DNA from: Punica granatum
Taxonomy: Eukaryota; Streptophyta; Magnoliopsida; Myrtales; Lythraceae
Assembly (NCBI RefSeq): GCF_007655135.1
Contig: NC_045128.1
Coordinates: 15,082,230 to 15,146,229, forward strand
Direction of reading: 5' to 3'
Length of the DNA: 64,000 bases
The position numbers were made by a program, and so were the translations under genes. This document shows, one piece after another, positions 13,991 through 25,600 of the stretch. The notes beneath the pieces were generated by a model. That model did not search any database. It saw only the letters and a program-made list of their open reading frames with translations, and was not told the origin of the DNA. The first letter of the stretch is position 1, and each line of letters begins with the position of its first letter.

Positions 13991-14994
13991 TGGTAGCTTG
14001 GTTTTGACATTGCTCTGTTTCGGTTAACTTGGGAACCATTGCGTCAAGTTCTAAGGATCGAAGAGGAAGCAATCCGAGATCCCTTTAGGCCCTTTAAGAG
14101 GAGTCTTCTTAACAGGCCCGGTGCTGTAAAAACTCATTTTGCATTACCAAACGGGCCATAAATTCATATTCAATTTCACATCGTGTATGCGTAATTCTAT
14201 TGGTTGAGCCAGACCACCAATCTAGTACTGTTTTTAAACTCCGCCCACCCAACCGGTCATCATGTGACTAGCTGCCTTGTCTAGAGCGGGTTTAACAAAA
14301 ACCCAATTAGAAAACTTGACCAAATCTGTAAATTTGATTGACCCATTGACCCAATGAGCCTCCCATTACATTTCCCATTCTATTACTAGAAAAACTAGAA
14401 GAGAATTTGTCGAATATGGTATCGTGTAAAAATAGGACATATACAATTGCAAGATGCTTTTTTTTTTTTTTTCAAATTTTAGGTTTACTTCACAGTCATT
14501 GTCGTGTAAAAGTAATTTTATAAATTAATATCTCTGAATATTCGTACAGTGAATCTCAATCTTATTTATCGCTTGTGGCACTTTTTTTTAAATTGTAATT
14601 TTAAAAAATTCAAGAGAGTTATAAAAGTATTTTTATGGCAGAGTTCATCAATTTTAATTTTTTTTCCATATTTATTCTTTATGTTTGTTTCAATAATCCT
14701 AAATTTTATAATTTATTGAAAATAAAAAAAATAGTAAAACCGGTGATTAAACCAGTTGAACTAGTACATACGCGAGTCAATGAAGAGTCTCAGTTCGATG
14801 GCTTACTAGCCTCATCCTGGCCCGGATTTGAAAACATTGAGTCAATCCAGATCCTTAGCAGGCTTACTAGCCCTGCAAGCCACACTGTAGCATGTCACAT
14901 AGGCCAAATGGTTCGGTACATTAATACCGTGAGTTATAATATCAGTTAGGCTTATATCAACCGTAACAACGTGTAATCGAAATTCAAAGAGTAC
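13991..14994. other. Intergenic/intronic space with a possible old hAT-like element
   Basis: No gene was seen. About 14760-14845 has a terminus-like stretch (CCGGATTTGAAAACATTGAG) resembling the right end of the element at 48265-48805, so a degraded relative may end here. If the GH17 model is right, all of this was once intron. Confidence 0.35.
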
Positions 14995-15191
14995 CATTCA
15001 ATTTCCGCCAAGCTAGGGGGAACTTGATTCAGCACACCGAGACTCACTTGTAAGTTAGTCCCCTTGGGTGCAGTGAGAATGTCCTATGTTTGGCTCAGAG
15101 AGCTCATGTTCCCGATACTGTAGTTTTGGTAGAGAGCTACGACTTCATATACATGCGGCAAGTTATTACCCTTCCAACCAAAGCATACTCC
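14995..15191 (-). pseudogene. GH17 beta-1,3-glucanase, exon 1 of a disrupted gene
   Basis: On the minus strand it reads GVCFGWKGNNLPHVYEVVAL, YQNYSIGNM, (stop), DILTAPKGTNLQVSLGV and PPSLAEIEW. This is the N-terminal beta/alpha part of a mature GH17 enzyme, normally starting GVCYGM. A TAG stands where the first strand should continue, and two stops lie just before GVCFG in place of the signal-peptide end. The exon ends GAATG followed by GTACTC, the same phase and sequence type as the donor in the good copy at 24452. No exon 2 follows nearby; the next exon 2 on this strand is at 4836. I infer that both are halves of one gene. Confidence 0.78.
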
Positions 15192-15556
15192 CTACTAGAT
15201 TTGTAGCTTGATAGCTGCCCCGACTTGACTCTGAACGGAGCCTAAGGTGATCAGAATGTGAGTGGCCCGAGGAATGTCATCTATGGGCTTTCGTATAAAG
15301 ATAAAAAAGGAGAAAGTTACAAACTGAATTGACAATGAATTGGAGCCGCTTTCGACTTCTTTTTCATATACAAATAAATATGTACGTTGTAACTTGTAAG
15401 GTCATGTTCAGAAGTACCTATAAAAAAAAATGGCACAAGCTGTTTTTCCATTTTTATTCTTCCCCCTCCCCATTTTTCTCTTTCTTTGATAGGCAGGTGG
15501 CATCAGTTCGGGGTTGTAGATTTGTTGTCCTTCTATATCAAAAAGGAAATTGAACA

Positions 15557-15741
15557 ATTTTCTAACTCTTGTTTTGGGAACTTGTCTTAGATTATTTTTC
15601 CAAAGTTTTTATTATATGGGAAGGAAATTATTTACATTAAATTGTACATTTTCTAACTCTTGTTTTGGGAACTTGTATTAGATTATTTTTCCAAAGTTTT
15701 TATTATATGGGAAGGAAATTATTTACATTAAATTGTACATT
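15557..15741. repeat. Two-copy tandem duplication, 91-bp unit
   Basis: The block starting TTTTCTAACTCTTGTTTTGG is repeated head to tail with period 91 and only one clear difference (GTCTTAG versus GTATTAG). The near identity marks a recent local duplication. Confidence 0.9.
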
Positions 15742-16218
15742 GTGATAAGTCATAAAGGTTTTTTTTTTTAAATTATTGTAAAGGAGGTCCAAAACATCTT
15801 GACCGCTCTAAATTGAGAAAGACTACCATACATTTTGACTAATCTAAATTGAGAATGAATATCATTGCATCGAATTCCTTCAAATAAAAAGATCAAAGAT
15901 AAGAGTCATCGGTGAACTCATTTTTTTTGAATGCCTCGACAAACCCCGCCTCAATTTTGTTCTATTTTTGAATTTTTGAAAATAGTTTTACGTGTACTAA
16001 CAAAACACTTCAAAGTCGGTAGCGACAATAAGCGAACGCTTGATTTTGCTCGAACATTTGATGGGTAATGTGTTGCCGTTTAGTACTTTCAACGTGGAAG
16101 GAGCTCAAGATAAAGTGTGTTCGGTGTGTAAACTAATGATTCACTTGATTTTTTTTAGTGCATCTCTTTTTTGTTTCTGGTCGTTGATTAAGTAAACAAT
16201 CTGCAACCGTCCCTGTGA
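15742..16218. other. Intergenic space left of the B3 remnant
   Basis: AT-rich with no coding signal that I can support. An upstream exon of the B3 gene could lie here, but no B3-like text was found. Confidence 0.4.
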
Positions 16219-16629
16219 GAAATCCCGCAGCATTTCATCCTCAAGTATGCATTGCATCTGAAGGAGTCGGTGACTCTCAGGGTCTCAAACGTCGACATTT
16301 GGACTCTGCGGACGGAAAACCGGGATGGCAGATTATGGTTGGGTAGAGAATGGAAAATTTTTATAGGCTGCTACTCTATTTTGCCCGACTACTTTGTCCA
16401 ATTCCAGTTGGAAGGGATTTCGACCTTAGGTGGTGTTATATTTGATCAAAGGGCATTTGAAATTGATTACCCATTCAACACTGCACAACCAAACAACAAC
16501 GGATTTTTATCGCCCAAGAGGGAAGAAGCCGTTTATGACGTCTCATACATAGTTGGGACAGCCGGCCTGCGGGCACGAAGTACCCGCGCGTTCGTTCGTA
16601 CAGTGATGCGGGAACTAACCGCACCCTAA
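16219..16629 (+). pseudogene. B3 DNA-binding domain protein fragment (REM-like)
   Basis: Plant nuclear transcription factors of this family bind DNA through a B3 pseudobarrel. The frame opens after TGA at 16216-16218 with EIPQHFILKYALHLKESVTL, the start of a B3 domain. It continues RVSNVDIWTL, WLGREWKIFIGCYSILPDYF, VQFQLEGIST and VIFDQRAFEIDYP, which covers the whole domain. About 45 unrelated residues follow to TAA 16627-16629. The ATG is missing: either an upstream exon was lost, or the AG at 16218-16219 is a splice acceptor for an exon I cannot find. A single B3 domain with no second one makes a partial gene most likely. REM subgroup is inference from the WKEF/IFD-type words. Confidence 0.65.
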
Positions 16630-17992
16630 AATTCCACGTCGTTGGGAGCTGATTTGAACCAATTGAACTAAACTGGTTTGGTCGGGTGAAATTTACATAT
16701 CTGCCCTAAAACTTTCAAAACATTGCATTTTCACCTTTTTCGGAATTTTAAAGCACATTTGAGCACATTTTACCGCTGCACCAAGAAGGACGTTTGTTCG
16801 AAGCAGAATTCTCTAATGGAGGAAACAGTGAGTCCTATGAGTCCTCACTTAGACTCGGTTTCAATTCTCAGTGATAAAACATAGCTTTGAACCGTTTCAA
16901 AGATTGAACAAACTCTTTCTACACTGCAGGTTGGGGTAGGGAAGTCCCTAAAGCTGAAAATCTCAATGGGCTATATCCTTGGTTTCAAGTTGAAATGACC
17001 GAATCATATAATCAAGAAAGGAAGCGTGGTAAGATTCCTGAGCAGAAAAGTTCTGATTGCCCATCTTTCTCATTTCAGTTAAGAAATATATGTAACTGCA
17101 GTACAAGACTCAATACAAGTTTATATATCAGAAATCAACTGCAGTAAATCGTTTCTCAGCAACCGACGATGAAATTATCTAGGATTCAACTAGCAAGTTT
17201 TGATTGTCGGTTAGAACTGGGGAAGTATCAGCCACCAACTTGGTTCATGATCTTTAAGCAGGCACCTAGGCCTTCTCGAGAAGCAATGGGGCGGCTTTGA
17301 TAGCGGATAAATTTAGCCGTTCATTCATCATGATCCCCATTTATCAATCAATCAACTAAATAAAAACGGTCATTTTTCTTTTCCTTTTCAACCTTGTCTT
17401 GGAAGGCATGCAGGATTTACTTCCAAGAGGACTGTATAAAGCTGCGGCAGCTCATTTGATGCCGACCGATATGGATAAATGACTAGAGAGCCGTGGAATA
17501 CTGGATCTGTCCGGCCGGGGGTTCGTATTGGAATTTGATGGTGACATCTACCTTAAATTTATTACGGGAGAAAGGAAAATAAGAGTTCGAATTTGTGCAC
17601 AACTAATTAAAGACACTGAGAATTTAGCTTTTCATCATAATACAAGCATTTCATCTACCGCAAAAGCCAAAATCGTAACCAATTGTTGGCGAATTATCAT
17701 GCTTGCTTTCGTACAAACCCCACCCCAGAGATGTTGCTTCCTTTATTTTACAGAACATTTCACGAGCCATCTGTTCGAGTCACCTGGACTTGATTTATTG
17801 TCATTTTATAATAGAGGCTCAACCGAAACCAAATACAAGGTTACTCATGTTCTTAGGGGTGTAAAAAAATCAATGTTATGAATGACCAAGGACTACAAGG
17901 GGCTGCAAGATATATCTCATCCCCCATGTTGTCATGCCGCCACAACGAAAAAAAATGTAATATAATGGACTGGAAGGCATTGTGCGAACCTG
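16630..17992. other. Intergenic space between B3 remnant and PUR5
   Basis: No gene was recognised. A 117-codon open stretch at 17528-17881 has no family resemblance. The last 100 bases should contain the PUR5 3' UTR, since that gene runs leftward. Confidence 0.45.
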
Positions 17993-20842
17993 CTAGCAAT
18001 AGTTTACTCCTCCTCCACTAACAACTTCTCCGATCCGGTAAGCAACCATTTTTTCGTCAACGAGTATCCCTTGGGCTGCCTTAGCGCTAACCACCAGGAC
18101 CATCCCGATGCCCATGTTAAATGTCCGCCTCATCTCAGAATCTTCGATGTTTCCCACCTTAAGTATGGCAGCATGAAGTGTCAGTTACTCAATGTCAATA
18201 AAACATGGGAAAAAGGAAAAGCACAGAGCTGCGTAACCGAAAGTCATTATCAATTGTCCAACTGCCTGGCCCATTTCCTGGCAATGGTCTAGAACACATT
18301 TGAACCATCATGTACTGGGATAAGTTCTCCAGTTCACCCAAGATGACATGTCTAAACCAAGATGTCATGTTGTGAAATGTAGAACGTGATTTCATACATT
18401 TCAACCGGGAGCTGACAGTCTATTATATGTTAATGAATAAATATTAATAAGATCAATTGGATTGGATTCATCCCCAGTAAGACTATTGCCTCATTGACTC
18501 TATCTCTATTTCCTGACATCAACAGTTTTCCTCAATGGCTGTGGAATTTTTCAAAGGCAATAAATGTGAAATGCGTTCCTTACCTCTTGCATCCACTTGA
18601 AGAGTTGAGGGACAGGCCAAGAATTCTTATTTATAACAGCACCAAGACCTTTGGGAAAAACTCGAGGTATATTGTCGGTGAAACCGCCACCAGTTATGTG
18701 CGCGATCCCTTTCACACCTCCTCGGCTGATAAGGTCAAGAACCTGATTTTCCCGCAGCAGCACGCAATGAGATCACTGTTTGATGCAGTAAAGTCCATGA
18801 AATTACAGAAAAGAGGGAAAAGTAATAACCTGCTTCACATATATAACAGTTGGAGCCATGAGAGCTTCTCCTAATGTAACATCTCCACCGGGAAGCAGGT
18901 CCTTTAATGAGAGACCACTTCTGGCCACAACTCTGTAACGAGAGTATCCTTTTGTTAAGCATGTAATTTTTTTGGGGGGAAAGGGTACAACATATCTGCT
19001 TATATAATATTTGGGTTTCTGACATACGAATAGTTGGGTACCTTCTGACAAGTGAGAAACCGTTGGAATGAACCCCACTTGATGGCAAACCAATGAGGAC
19101 GTCACCCGCCACAATGTCTCTTCCATCTATGACTGAACCCTTGTCCACACTGCCTACGGCAAATCCACTGAGATCATATTCACCCTCTTTGTAGAAGTCA
19201 GGCATTTCTGCTGTCTGCCAAAAAAAGAAAAAAGGACCCTTTTAACCACTCACTCAAAACTGCACTGTAAGAGAAAGATCCGATCAATGCTCTTCTTATT
19301 GCAATTATTACAGCATTTCTGAATTTGTCACCATTTGTACTTGGGGCCCGTCTCCAAAGACCCCAAACTAGACTTTGGATTACCATTAATGGCAGTATAT
19401 TGCAACAATTATTGTGCTGCATGTAATAATATGGCCTTCCAGGCATAAATGGTATTGATCTTTATTTTTTAAGTCAGACCTCAACAAGTCAGCATTAGGA
19501 GCACAAAAGCAGTATAAGAAAGGGACTAAGATACCTCTCCCCCCAACAGAACACATCCTGATTGTTCACACCCATCCACAATACCTTTTATGACCTGCAC
19601 AAAAAATAAAAATAATAAAATAAAACAAATTTCTAAACAAAATTATGCATTTTATGGCACAGATCCGTCTCCAAACCTTTATCATTACTTTATTGAGAAA
19701 ACCGGAAGATGGGGAAAGATAATTTTGCTACAATATCCATCCATTTTGTTGGAAAAAATGTATGAGAAATTGTTCACTTTTAAAGAACCCAAAACTATGA
19801 AAAACTATTACCAAATATCCCATACCTTCTCAGCGAGGTCGACATCAAGACTGCTCGTCGCGAAATAATCAAGGAAAAACAAAGGTTTCGCGCCAGAAGT
19901 AACTATGTCATTCACACTCATAGCAACCTACAAATAAAACAAGTTAGAAACAAATAATTTTAACCAATAAGGCATGACACATAGGCTTCTTTTCTTACCA
20001 GATCAATTCCAATAGTTTCATGGAGTCCCGTTTCAAATGCAAGTTTGAGTTTAGTTCCCACTCCATCCGTTCCAGCAACAAGGTAAGAATCCCCTGTTCA
20101 TGGAAAACTTCATCAGCAAATCAAACCTCCATAAGCAAACCCCACTTGTACCGGAAAGAAGATTAGGAGGTGACAGAATCGTCTGCAATTGACCATTCCT
20201 GCATATTATCATACTCCAAAGGTGATTGAAAACTAATCTAACTGCCACTAGTTTTCAGATAAAACAAGAAACTTCTGAGGGATGGGGTCTCATTACAACA
20301 AGAGCTGATAATGAACTGCTGAACACAGTACGAAAAAGGCATTATCAGCAATCATATCTGATATGCTCAGCATTGAGACCAGACAGCAACAATTCACGCA
20401 TCCTAATTGCAATTTTTCCTCAAGCTACGAGGATAACAAACTGAGCGCACTGACTATTGATTGTAGGCAGTTGAAGAACATGCAGTAGAAACATACCGAA
20501 AGGGAAAAGACCTCCGAAGCCTCCAATCCCAGGAGCCATCTTTGCTATTCTCCGGACAAGCTCCGACCCCGCATCAATATCCACCCCAGCTTTTTTGTAG
20601 CTGAGATTCTCACCATCCATTACAGCGGTGATGACACTTGAATCCTTAGATAGGCTCCTAGCACGCGTTCTAGCTTGTGCTGCTCCACTATTGACAGACA
20701 GAAGCTGACACTTCCTACTAACAGAACCAACTGATGCGCCGAATTGACAGAGTTGGCGGGTTCGGGGCTTTCCAAAAGATGGTTTAACTGTAGCTGCTAG
20801 ACTTCTTGATATATCCGTATTCGTTCCGAGACTCGTAGCCAT
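17993..20842 (-). CDS. PUR5: Phosphoribosylformylglycinamidine cyclo-ligase (AIR synthetase), plastid-targeted
   Basis: Fifth step of purine synthesis: FGAM plus ATP gives aminoimidazole ribotide, in plastids (and reportedly mitochondria) of plants. Eight exons on the minus strand: 20842-20497, 20093-19999, 19927-19826, 19594-19535, 19214-19042, 18932-18830, 18742-18584 and 18157-17993. All junctions are GT-AG and the total is 1203 nt, exactly 400 codons plus TAG. Residues 1 to about 70 are Ser/Arg/Thr-rich with few acids, a transit peptide. The PurM core starts at [13 protein letters not shown] (80-92). Then come GTDGVGTK (123-130), [24 protein letters not shown] (199-206), [21 protein letters not shown] (308-314) and NMGIGMV (360-366). 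The ATG follows a TTGCAGG acceptor-like sequence, so a 5'-UTR intron with its leader exon near 21240-21400 is likely. No lesions; judged functional. Confidence 0.96.
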
Positions 20843-21400
20843 CCTGCAACACGAAATTCGACTCAGTGAAGCATGTTTGCAGCTATGTGCGAATCACAAC
20901 CAACAATGAGTAAACAACTAAAACCAAATCCAATAAGCAGAATTAACTCATATCTATCACAAAGGTGAAATTCAATGCCAAAAAGGCTTCTTTTGAAGAG
21001 AAGCAAAGGTGGGGTTTTACAAACAGGGGCAGAACGAGAAGTTAGAAAGAGAAATCTCAATCTGTCGGCGCCAAATCGAAGCTTAACAGGAACCCTCTGT
21101 AGCCTCCCGAGGGCGGAGATGAAATTGGGGCAAAGGGGGCACGTTGACCCCGCTGAGACTTTGGGGGTTCTTGCAATGAAAACAATCACAAATTCAGAGA
21201 ACCCCACCAAAGAATCCGTCACTTGCCTCTTTCACTCTGGTGAATGGCAGAAACCCTTCTGAAGCGGAAGAGAAAAGACAGCGGAAGCAATGAAGGGTAG
21301 GGAAGGACAGACAGCCTCACTCCCAGCGGTCCTAATACCAACAGCAACAGCAGCAGCGGAAAGGAGAAGAGAGGGTTTAGAGAGGGTATTTTAAAGAGAA
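20843..21400 (-). promoter_or_regulatory. Probable PUR5 leader, 5'-UTR intron and promoter-proximal DNA
   Basis: On the minus strand, a CT-rich leader-like stretch with CTG repeats (about 21300-21380, CCGCTGCTGCTGTTGC) is followed by a possible donor GGCAAGTGAC near 21225. The acceptor would be the TTGCAG directly before the PUR5 ATG. The open frames here on both strands have no family resemblance. Inference from composition and splice words only. Confidence 0.4.
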
Positions 21401-22620
21401 CCTGGTTTTACGGGCTTGAGGGTGTTTTAAAGAGAAGGAGAAGAAATATGACGGTCGCGTTGCGTCACTCATGGTATCTATATATATGTACATCTATTTT
21501 CATTTTTCAAATAAATTGAAAATCAAGGCTCAAAAAATACGAATACTAAGTATCTATATTTATGTCATTATAATAAATATACAAGCTGAACAACAATTTC
21601 GTGGAAACTCCATTTTCTAACTCTTAGCTCATGATTAATCAACAATATCAGATAATTAGATTTTAGTTGAGAGATCCGTATATTCGATTTTTCAATTCTG
21701 ATTCAATGATTTTTTCCTTTTTTTCTTATATAATATTCAACGAACTTTGGATATATATCCATATTATCTGTATGTGTAGATATATAATTATATCTTCTTG
21801 AGAAATTAAAAATCTTCTCGACTATTTACAATAACTCATCGAGATAAAAGATATTTTTCCAAATTCAACGTCTTATATATTATGGACATAAAAAATTCAT
21901 TTTACCCATATCTTCTATCCTTACCGAGACTCTCTAAGGTTGATTTATATATATGTATATGTCGTTAGTATTTTTATAACAGTATAATAATTAATTATCA
22001 TCATCTTTCAATCGCTCATGATTTATAGTGATAAATCTATTCGTATTTTTATTTATGTATATGATGTTATTATTTTTACAAGAATATAATAAGTACTTTT
22101 ATTCATCATCTTTAGCTCATAATTTATAGTGATAAATCTATTGGGTATTATATATATATATTTTATTTGCATTATATATGTTGATTATCTTCATTTAGAT
22201 TTAAAAAATTGATGAAATATTAGCTCGTACTGGACCACGCACTGACAGTTGGGGAATAGAGCTCTCACGTCTTGCTCTATGCTCTTTATAGATTGGAATA
22301 GATTGGTAAAGATGTTCTTTCTGTAATGATTAATTATATTATTAAAAAACACTAATAGACCCTAATTTTTTTTCTATTTGTGGACGGACAATAGAAGTTT
22401 ATTAGAAAGATACTTTCTATTCTTTCAATTTTTTGATTATTTCATTTTTATAAGAATTATGACTCTAGATTATTACATCAAAAATCAAGAAAAGACATTT
22501 AAAAATAATTCTTGAAATATAAGAAATTTATCTGATTCATGGATAAAAGATTAAATATTTTCTTGAAAAAGAAAAAATCTTCACAAAAAATCGATATGTA
22601 AATTGTGTGTTACAACCAAA
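21401..22620. other. AT-rich intergenic space upstream of PUR5
   Basis: No gene was seen. Two similar stretches about 100 bp apart (near 22010 and 22105, each containing ATTTATAGTGATAAATCTATT) suggest a small local duplication. Confidence 0.45.
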
Positions 22621-22800
22621 GTAAGTTGGTTCAAGTGATTCGGCACTTGTTCCATTTAAATAAGGTCTCGAGTTGGAGTCATTGTGAATGCAAAAAATCT
22701 ATACTGTGAGATCTTTAATCCTTTGTGAGCCGACCCGATTGGACTAAATTCGTCAAGACCCAATTGGATTTTCGAATACCAGGTGTCACATCGAAAAAAG
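22621..22800 (+). repeat. tRNA-derived SINE, copy 2
   Basis: GTTGGTTCAAGTGATTCGGC opens the copy (A-box region). AAGGTCTCGAGTTGGAGTC follows at the B-box place, then GACCCAATTGGATT in the tail. Same family as 1416, 27631 and 59676. Confidence 0.7.
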
Positions 22801-23608
22801 CGAAAATGTGTGACACTGCTTTACCGCTCTTTAATAATATACTTCCTATTTACTATTCCAATTTAATTCAACTTTCCCCTTATTTTTCTCCTCCATCAAC
22901 TATTTTTTCTCTATAATGAATTATCTCCACAAAAGTATTTTTTTTTCCTGCCAAGAACCCTCTTTAATTTTGTATTTTTTCCCAGTTCCATCTCCGTTTT
23001 TATTTTTTTGATGGTTGAGCAGTTCAATTCTCTTATATAGAGCAAGTTGCAAGTGCTGTTGTATTTTTTTTTAATACTTTTTACTATCTTTTCTAACAAA
23101 ATCATTCTATTTTTTATTAAAAATATTTTAGATAAAAAGATTACATTGAAACGCTTTCCTGAAACAATCTCTTTTGGTAATCAATTCAAAATAATACTAG
23201 AATAACTCAAGTATAAAAATTTAATTAGCAACTCAACATATAAAATACAGAAAATAAAATATTTATATTAATTAAAATTAATCTTATTAAATAAATAAAA
23301 TGCCCCGTATTAAATTTTAATAAAGGCAATCAAGTCTCTTGGACGTCCTTTATATGGTGTAGCAACTATCTGTTCTTCTGACAAACAGACATGGGATAGA
23401 ATCCTGATAAAATTACTCGAATTTTTGCTTGTCAGGAGCTGCTTTTAGATCCCCGACGAACACGGCAAAAAGAAGCAGTACTTCCATTAGGATATAGGCT
23501 AAAGGCAGCCTTTTCAATGTAATACATACGGGTTATTTAGAGAACTCACGTTACATGAAAGGATCATGGAATGAGAAAGCAATTGAGCTTTTGCTCTCTA
23601 CTTATATA
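22801..23608. other. AT-rich intergenic space
   Basis: Poly-T and AAATTAAT-rich sequence with no coding signal. The right part (about 23340-23608) should include the 3' UTR of the GH17 gene, which runs leftward. Confidence 0.45.
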
Positions 23609-24747
23609 TCAATAATTACTAGCCGAAAACACGATAAACGGGTGTGCCATCGGGATAGAACAACCCCAGTGCTGTTCTATACCAGTAGGTTTAAGGTCCT
23701 CATTGAACATTGCAAAAATGTACCCAGTCAGCTTATTGGAGGGTCTTCTTGGAGTCCCGGTTTGGCTGCTGAATTTCTTCAAGAGATTCTGATTGTAAGT
23801 GGCGGCAAGACCAGCGGTTGTGAAGTCCCCATTTCCAGCAGAAGGCCAACCGGACTCTGAAATTAAGATGGCCACATTAGGCATGCCGACTTTCTCCATT
23901 GCTGCGTAGACAGAGTCGACCATAGCATCGAGAAGGTTCCAGTAGTCTAGTCCACCATCGTGCACCACTGGACCTGGTGCAGTGAACTGTGCGTAGGCCA
24001 GTGACACGTCTCCGGGGTTTGCAGCATATGGAAAGTAGGGATACGCGTTTAGCAATAGGGGATAATTATGGCTAGCCAAAAACGAGAGCAGACCGGTCAT
24101 TACACTGGATGCCTCAGCCTTGAATGCACCGCTTGAAGGCGGGTAAGTGGCACTCATGGTGTCCATGGAGACTACAGTTGTGACTCCAATCACCGTCCCG
24201 TTGGAGCTGCTGATGATGGTCTGGAAGTTTTGCATCACTGGTAAGACATACTGAGAGAACTCTCCCGGGATGACTTCGTTGCCAACAGCTATAAGCCTGA
24301 TAGGAACATCCGGAAAGTTTTGTACGTATGTGTTGTACCTGTATCAAATGAATTTTTCTTTTTAGTCAATAAATGTAATCTAGAATCTGTCACAGGTATA
24401 ATCGTATTGAAATAATAAGAAATCGATTCTATCAAACGAATACTACCGTACCATGACTTTGCTGCATCAATCACCACCAACTTCGGTAGATCTTGGTTGT
24501 GCACGCCTAGAGTGACTTGTATCTGCTGTCCCTTGAGTGCTGTGAGAACATCTAGGTCTGGATCAAAGAGCCTCATGTTTCTAATACCATATTGCTTGTA
24601 CATTGCCACAACCTTAGAAGCCGGAGGAAGATTACTTCCCTGCCTCCCGTAACAAACTCCTGGATCGAGTTGTGCTTCTACGATACTTATCCCATTATGA
24701 GCAGATGCTAAAACGAGCATAATGATAACCCCTTGGATGAATGCCAT
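23609..24747 (-). CDS. Glucan endo-1,3-beta-glucosidase (GH17), C-terminal frameshift
   Basis: Secreted hydrolase of 1,3-beta-glucan. Two exons: 24747-24452 and 24338-23609, 341 residues, normal for single-domain acidic GH17 enzymes. ATG at 24747 was chosen because the longer frame to 24759 has no ATG. Residues 1 to about 26 (MAFIQGVIIMLVLASAHNGI then SIVEAQ) are a signal peptide, and the mature chain begins LDPGVCYG. The intron splits Trp99 (AAKSW/YNTYVQ). The catalytic acid is Glu120 in AVGNEVIPG and the nucleophile Glu260 in ISESGWPSAGNG. After EQHWG the family ending (LFYPDGTPVYRVF-like) is found one frame over. A one-base deletion at about 23665 swaps the last 17 residues for CSIPMAHPFIVFSASNY. 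Both catalytic Glu remain, so a near full-length enzyme is possible. No GPI or CBM43 domain. Confidence 0.88.
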
Positions 24748-25250
24748 CTTTCTGGTCAAGGAAACCTGACTGTTTTAAACATGCAAAAAGTATCTCCATC
24801 AGGGATAAAACGCAAGAGAATGTTGATAACTTTTATCTCTAAGCTCGAGATTCAACACCACTATCGAGCAAACTTGTTTTGCGAGAAATAAGAGTGAGTC
24901 CTTGAAAACAAAATCAAGAACTAAACAAGAAGCAATCATAAATCAAAGATAACATATATGTTCAGCTCTAAATGGATTCTTTTACATGCACATGCTAATA
25001 TGCTATTTTATATGGTTAGCTCCAAATGGATTTCCTTAGTCATAAAATCATAAATGAAGACCATCCCTCACTTAAAACATTTACAAACGATTTTCAAAAT
25101 AATTCTTTTAAAATTTCTTAGTAATTACCTGGAAGAGCGATATAAAAGAGATCTTCTTCTTGTCAGCCTTTCATGTGACAAGGAGAGATCTGAAGAGACT
25201 CACAAAATTAAGTTTGCTTCTTTGAGAACTGGCAATAAGAGGAGTAATTT
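24748..25250. other. Upstream region of the GH17 gene
   Basis: The promoter side of the leftward GH17 gene at 24747. AT-rich with no second gene. No TATA box could be picked with confidence. Confidence 0.4.
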
Positions 25251-25600
25251 GCACCAAATTTATTACTAACGTTATGTGGGAAGACTATCAATTTCATTAA
25301 ATTAATTTAACCACCATTTCTTTCATTAGTATCTATTTTAATGAAATTGTCCCAGTCTTTTTAATTTCTCTTTTACTGGTCTATGTGGAAAGTTGAATTG
25401 GAACTCTTTTAGTTTTAAACTATATATAGATTTGCACCAAATTTATTCCTAACGTAATGGGGAAGACTATCAATTTCATTAAATGAATTTAACCACTATT
25501 TCTTTCATTAGTATCTATTTTAATGAATTTGTCCCAATCTCTTTAATTTCTCTTTTATTGGTATATGTGGGAAAGTTGAAGTGGAACTGTTTAATTTTAA
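25251..25600. repeat. Two-copy tandem duplication, about 183-bp unit
   Basis: GCACCAAATTTATTACTAAC at 25251 recurs as GCACCAAATTTATTCCTAAC at 25434, and the text that follows stays alignable. The second copy is cut at TTTTAA by the foldback element at 25601 and resumes at 26511 with ACTATATAT, which is the continuation of copy 1. The duplication therefore predates the insertion. Confidence 0.85.
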
